A stretch of DNA of 64,000 bases from Staphylococcus delphini (GTDB taxonomy: Bacteria > Bacillota > Bacilli > Staphylococcales > Staphylococcaceae): the NCBI RefSeq assembly GCF_900636325.1, contig NZ_LR134263.1:1364001-1428000 (forward strand), read 5' to 3'. Positions 62,384-64,000 of the stretch are shown here, piece by piece (the stretch's first letter is position 1; each line of letters opens with the position of its first letter). The notes beneath the pieces were generated by a model, which saw only the letters and a program-made list of their open reading frames with translations, was not told the origin of the DNA and searched no databases. The translations under genes and the position numbers were made by a program.

Positions 62384-63358
62384 ATGTCAAATATTCATGT
62401 CATTCACGGTGAAGTCCCAGAATTAATAGATCGTGAAACAGAACAACTTACTAAAAAGTATTTGGGCAATGAACCTAAAGATGACTTTAATTTTGTTAAA
62501 TACAATTTGTATGAAACGACCTTAAATACGATTATTGAAGAAGCGATGACACTTCCATTTTTTTCAGATAAAAAGATTGTCGTTGTACAAAATAGCTATG
62601 TATTTACTGGTGAAAAACCACCTAAAGAGGCACATGCAAACGCAGACAGCTTATTAGAGTTTATTGAAAAGTATGATGGGGCTTCTTTAATTATTTTTCA
62701 AGTTCAAGCAGCGAAGTTAGACGAAAGAAAAAAAGTTGTTAAAGCATTGAAAAAAGTGGCGAACATCAAGAAAATTGAACAAATGACTGAACAAGAAATG
62801 CAAAAATGGATTCATCAATATTTGAATCAGTCCTTCAAAGAGATCAAACAAGATGCATTAGAAGCGTTGATCCAATTGACAGGCATTCATTATCGTATGA
62901 TTAAGCAAGAATTAGATAAGTTATTGCTATTTGTCGGTGATCGCCCAACCATTAATAAAGAAGATGTCCAGACGATTGTGAATAGAAGTTTGGAGCAAAA
63001 CGTTTTTTTATTGACGGATTATATTCAAAAAGGACAAAAGTCACAAGCCATTTCGCTCGTTAAAGATTTAATTCAATTAAAAGAAGAGCCGATTAAACTG
63101 TTGGCGTTAATTACAAGTAACTATCGTTTGTATTACCAAAGTAAAATTCTCAATCAAAAAGGATACTCAGGTCAGCAGATCGCAAAAACGGTAGGTGTCC
63201 ATCCTTATCGCGTAAAACTCGCATTGAATCAAGCACGAAAATACGATTTAGAGACGTTGTTAACCATTATGGATGTTTGTGCAGAAACAGACTATCAATT
63301 GAAATCATCTTATATGGATAAGGTGCTGATTTTAGAATTGTTTATTATGAAGTTGTAA
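62384..63358 (+). CDS. holA: DNA polymerase III subunit delta
   Basis: HolA, 324 residues, clamp-loader subunit that opens the beta clamp. It has the degenerate AAA+ fold (GEVPELIDRE start, FFSDKKIVVVQN) and the C-terminal collar domain with NRSLEQNVFLLTDYI and HPYRVK. GAGAGGAATC lies upstream. Confidence 0.94.
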   Translation: MSNIHVIHGEVPELIDRETEQLTKKYLGNEPKDDFNFVKYNLYETTLNTIIEEAMTLPFFSDKKIVVVQNSYVFTGEKPPKEAHANADSLLEFIEKYDGASLIIFQVQAAKLDERKKVVKALKKVANIKKIEQMTEQEMQKWIHQYLNQSFKEIKQDALEALIQLTGIHYRMIKQELDKLLLFVGDRPTINKEDVQTIVNRSLEQNVFLLTDYIQKGQKSQAISLVKDLIQLKEEPIKLLALITSNYRLYYQSKILNQKGYSGQQIAKTVGVHPYRVKLALNQARKYDLETLLTIMDVCAETDYQLKSSYMDKVLILELFIMKL

Positions 63359-63403
63359 TTGATGGATAGAACTAGAGGGTTTAAGAAGGCAAGATGTTAG
63401 TTA

Positions 63404-63449
63404 GACACGTGTGTCACTTCAACATAGAAGTGTGATATATGCACGTGTC
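63404..63449. repeat. Nested hairpin between holA and rpsT
   Basis: Outer stem GACACGTG / CACGTGTC with an inner stem TGTCACTTC / GAAGTGTGA and a loop AACATA. No T-run follows. It could be a termination or processing structure; nothing else is seen in 63359-63486. Confidence 0.6.
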
Positions 63450-63486
63450 GCTCTCACTTTATAAAAATGAAGTGGGGTTAGTGCAT

Positions 63487-63530
63487 AATGAAAAAGAGCT
63501 ATACCTCAAATGGCACAGCTCTTTTTCATT
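63487..63530. terminator. Bidirectional terminator between holA and rpsT
   Basis: Perfect AATGAAAAAGAGCT / AGCTCTTTTTCATT stem with T-runs on both strands. It touches the rpsT stop codon. Confidence 0.85.
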
Positions 63531-63777
63531 ATTTTGCTGACATTAATTTTGATTTCATTCTATCAGCTTTGTTAGAATGAATTAAATTCTTTTGAGCAGC
63601 TTTATCAATACGTTTCACTGCTTTGCTTACTAATTCTTGTTTATTATCAGCATTAGTTTCAATTGCTTTTTTCGCGCTTTTCACTGCAGAACGCATGTCA
63701 TTTTTTTGTGAAATGTTTTTGCTTTCTGCTGTATGAGTTGTTCTCACACGTTTAATTGCAGATTTGATATTTGGCAT
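63529..63777 (-). CDS. rpsT: 30S ribosomal protein S20
   Basis: Ribosomal protein S20, 82 residues, very basic and helical, starting MPNIKSAIKRVR. The ATG at 63777 follows GGAGGTG at proper spacing; a GTG three codons upstream lies within the ribosome-binding site and is rejected. It converges on holA. Confidence 0.97.
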   Translation of the reverse strand: MPNIKSAIKRVRTTHTAESKNISQKNDMRSAVKSAKKAIETNADNKQELVSKAVKRIDKAAQKNLIHSNKADRMKSKLMSAK

Positions 63778-63834
63778 GAAAGACACCTCCTATAATCGTC
63801 TTCGTATCAAAATAATTTGATTACAACAAGATTC

Positions 63835-63863
63835 ATTCTATCAAAACTCTATTCATTGTGCAA
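63835..63863 (-). promoter_or_regulatory. rpsT promoter
   Basis: On the minus strand: TTGCAC (63863-63858), 17-base spacer, TAGAAT (63840-63835), with an extended TG. The remaining sequence to base 64000 holds no gene; in related genomes lepA follows divergently. Confidence 0.75.
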
Positions 63864-64000
63864 TAATTAATTGAACCGTTGAATTATTTTTTTCGACGAC
63901 ATGCACTGAAGTGACAACATCATTTCTTTGATGTAGACGTGACCATGACGAAAATGATTTCTATTAGAAGTATTGAATTGATGTATTTTACTCCTCGTTT

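Overview
The window is chromosomal DNA of a Staphylococcus species. Gene order follows the conserved staphylococcal core segment comC-radC-mreCD-rplU-rpmA-obgE-ruvAB-queA-tgt-secDF-recJ-apt-relA-hisS-aspS-rarA-cymR-mnmA-recD2-alaS-udk-greA-pxp operon-aroE-nadD-comE-holA-rpsT, and the proteins read as staphylococcal orthologues. Base composition looks less AT-rich than S. aureus. That fits the coagulase-positive animal-associated group (S. intermedius/pseudintermedius, S. hyicus or S. schleiferi relatives), but the species is not proven from this window.

Layout. 1-5 kb: end of a prepilin peptidase gene, radC, two small hypothetical genes not usually called, mreCD, and the L21-Prp-L27 ribosomal operon behind its own promoter and leader. 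5-16 kb: obgE, ACT protein, ruvAB, queA-tgt, yajC-secDF, recJ-apt. 16.4-20 kb: an accessory type I modification locus (hsdM-hsdS, no hsdR) between apt and relA, followed by structured repeats. 20-28 kb: relA-dtd-lytH, a T-box-controlled hisS-aspS operon, 6S RNA and tcdA. 28-35 kb: rarA on the minus strand, cymR, then a small accessory/stress module (aldo-keto reductase, CsbD, 53-aa protein, flavin oxidoreductase) separating cymR from the cysteine desulfurase-mnmA pair. 35-46.5 kb: TPR protein, recD2, T-box-alaS, ireB-ruvX-DUF1292, a candidate small RNA, trmR-trhP1-trhP2-udk and greA. 46.6-52.3 kb: a tightly overlapping six-gene operon of 5-oxoprolinase subunits, biotin carboxylase subunits and an NRAMP-like transporter. 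52.3-53 kb: a repeat-rich intergenic region. 53-64 kb: mtnN, the yqeG-yqeH-aroE-yhbY-nadD-yqeK-rsfS-yqeM operon, comEA-comEB-comEC, holA and the convergent rpsT.

Themes. Many genes serve translation and tRNA modification: tgt/queA (queuosine), mnmA plus a desulfurase (2-thiouridine), trmR/trhP (5-methoxyuridine) and tcdA (cyclic t6A), next to three aminoacyl-tRNA synthetases, two T-boxes, ribosome assembly factors and relA. A second theme is DNA repair and uptake (radC, ruvAB/ruvX, recJ, rarA, recD2, comE).

Most promising for novelty: (i) the pxpBC-BCCP-biotin carboxylase-pxpA-transporter operon, which has every part of a split urea-carboxylase-like enzyme and a transporter lacking the NRAMP metal-binding motifs; (ii) a pair of about 144-bp hairpin-forming repeats in opposite orientation 32.6 kb apart, one inside a 342-bp interrupted palindrome; (iii) a candidate sRNA or leader upstream of trmR; (iv) a comEA ribosome-binding site buried in a terminator-like hairpin. 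All functional statements rest on motif reading by eye; no database search was run.
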